From assembly GCA_946480695.1 (NCBI GenBank), contig CAMLKG010000009.1, positions 1-64,000 on the forward strand: a stretch of DNA of 64,000 bases, read 5' to 3'. The notes beneath the pieces were generated by a model. It searched no databases. It worked only from the letters and a program-made list of their open reading frames with translations, and was not told the origin of the DNA. Position numbers and translations under genes: made by a program. This document shows positions 63,655-64,000 of the stretch, in pieces (position 1 is the stretch's first letter; every line of letters starts with the position of its first letter). This DNA comes from an uncultured Cellvibrio sp. Lineage in GTDB: Bacteria; Pseudomonadota; Gammaproteobacteria; Pseudomonadales; Cellvibrionaceae.

Positions 63655-64000
63655 TTATTTGGCAAAAATCTCTTTTTTAGGCGCCCGCAATTTTTTCACA
63701 AGTGTAACAGTCAAGGCGTAGGTTAAGCCGCCGAGGGCACCATATAAATGGGATTCCGTGGCTATTTGCGTACCGATAATTTTTTGTAAGCCTGTTGCCT
63801 CAAAATATCCGCTGTTTTCATGTGCCAGTTTGCCGACGAGTAAAATTCCCGCGCCTCCTCTCACCCATGTTGGATATTCCCTGGTTAGAAGGATTCCGGC
63901 GGCAACCAAACCGTGTATTGCTCCGGATAGGCCCGCATAGGGAGTGTAATGCGGGTTTAGAAAGAAAATTCCCAAACCTACGGATAGGAAGCTAACGAAT
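63655..64000 (-). CDS. rhomboid-family protease, rhombosortase-like (5' end outside window)
   Basis: The frame is open to the right edge. Visible part: GLSGAIHGLVAAGILL with the catalytic Ser in GxSGxxHG, and ATESHLYGALGGLTYAL with the catalytic His, plus hydrophobic helices. The short size and these motifs fit rhombosortase (rrtA), which processes GlyGly-CTERM surface proteins in marine and soil gammaproteobacteria. The N-terminal helices are missing only because the window ends. Confidence 0.75.
   Translation of the reverse strand, partial: FVSFLSVGLGIFFLNPHYTPYAGLSGAIHGLVAAGILLTREYPTWVRGGAGILLVGKLAHENSGYFEATGLQKIIGTQIATESHLYGALGGLTYALTVTLVKKLRAPKKEIFAK

Overview
The window reads as chromosome of a saprophytic gammaproteobacterium, most likely of the Cellvibrio type. 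Support: a GPH-family sugar symporter beside a signal-less GH43 enzyme, a rhombosortase-like protease at the right edge, CysZ, EgtB/EgtD, and a one-piece tmRNA whose tag reads ANDDSYALAA (E. coli: ANDENYALAA). The genus is an inference.

Layout. 1-9.2 kb is mostly housekeeping (zinc alcohol dehydrogenase, MalQ, the ergothioneine pair EgtB/EgtD, YigZ), but it carries a decayed type III polyketide synthase locus and a scrap of a flavoprotein. 9.5-20.5 kb is a three-gene, GC-rich operon on the minus strand: a protein with three repeats each carrying DHHVK, a 2811-residue SpvB/RHS giant and a PLC-like phosphodiesterase. It looks like a polymorphic-toxin or Tc-like locus. 21.7-28.4 kb is an accessory zone: an XRE regulator, scraps of type I and type III restriction enzymes, an intact HTH-nucleotidyltransferase/HEPN pair with a clear operator array, an amidohydrolase pseudogene, an IS3 scrap and small NTF2-like, VOC and membrane genes. 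28.7-33 kb is a RND exporter / LolA-like / outer-membrane protein operon.

33.1-51.3 kb is a six-gene, tightly coupled biosynthetic operon on the minus strand: KS-AT-DH-KR-ACP polyketide synthase, then Cy-A(Cys)-PCP-TE, then Cy-A(Cys)-PCP-reductase, a GMC oxidoreductase, a type II thioesterase and a second GMC oxidoreductase. Both A domains carry residues I read as the cysteine code, so an acyl or aryl chain with two cysteine-derived (thiazoline/thiazole) units is the prediction. 51.4-54.3 kb holds small secreted proteins and overlapping scraps of IS3 and IS481 elements.

54.9-59.1 kb is the most unusual part: a RiPP-like precursor with fifteen exact CxxS/T tetrads between an 86-residue leader and a 39-residue follower, directly followed by a three-domain (lyase-kinase-LanC) lanthipeptide synthetase with an intact zinc triad and an unknown helical protein. 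This cassette ends about 480 bp from the 3' end of ssrA, a common island integration site. The window closes with tmRNA, GH43 plus its transporter, CysZ and a rhombosortase.
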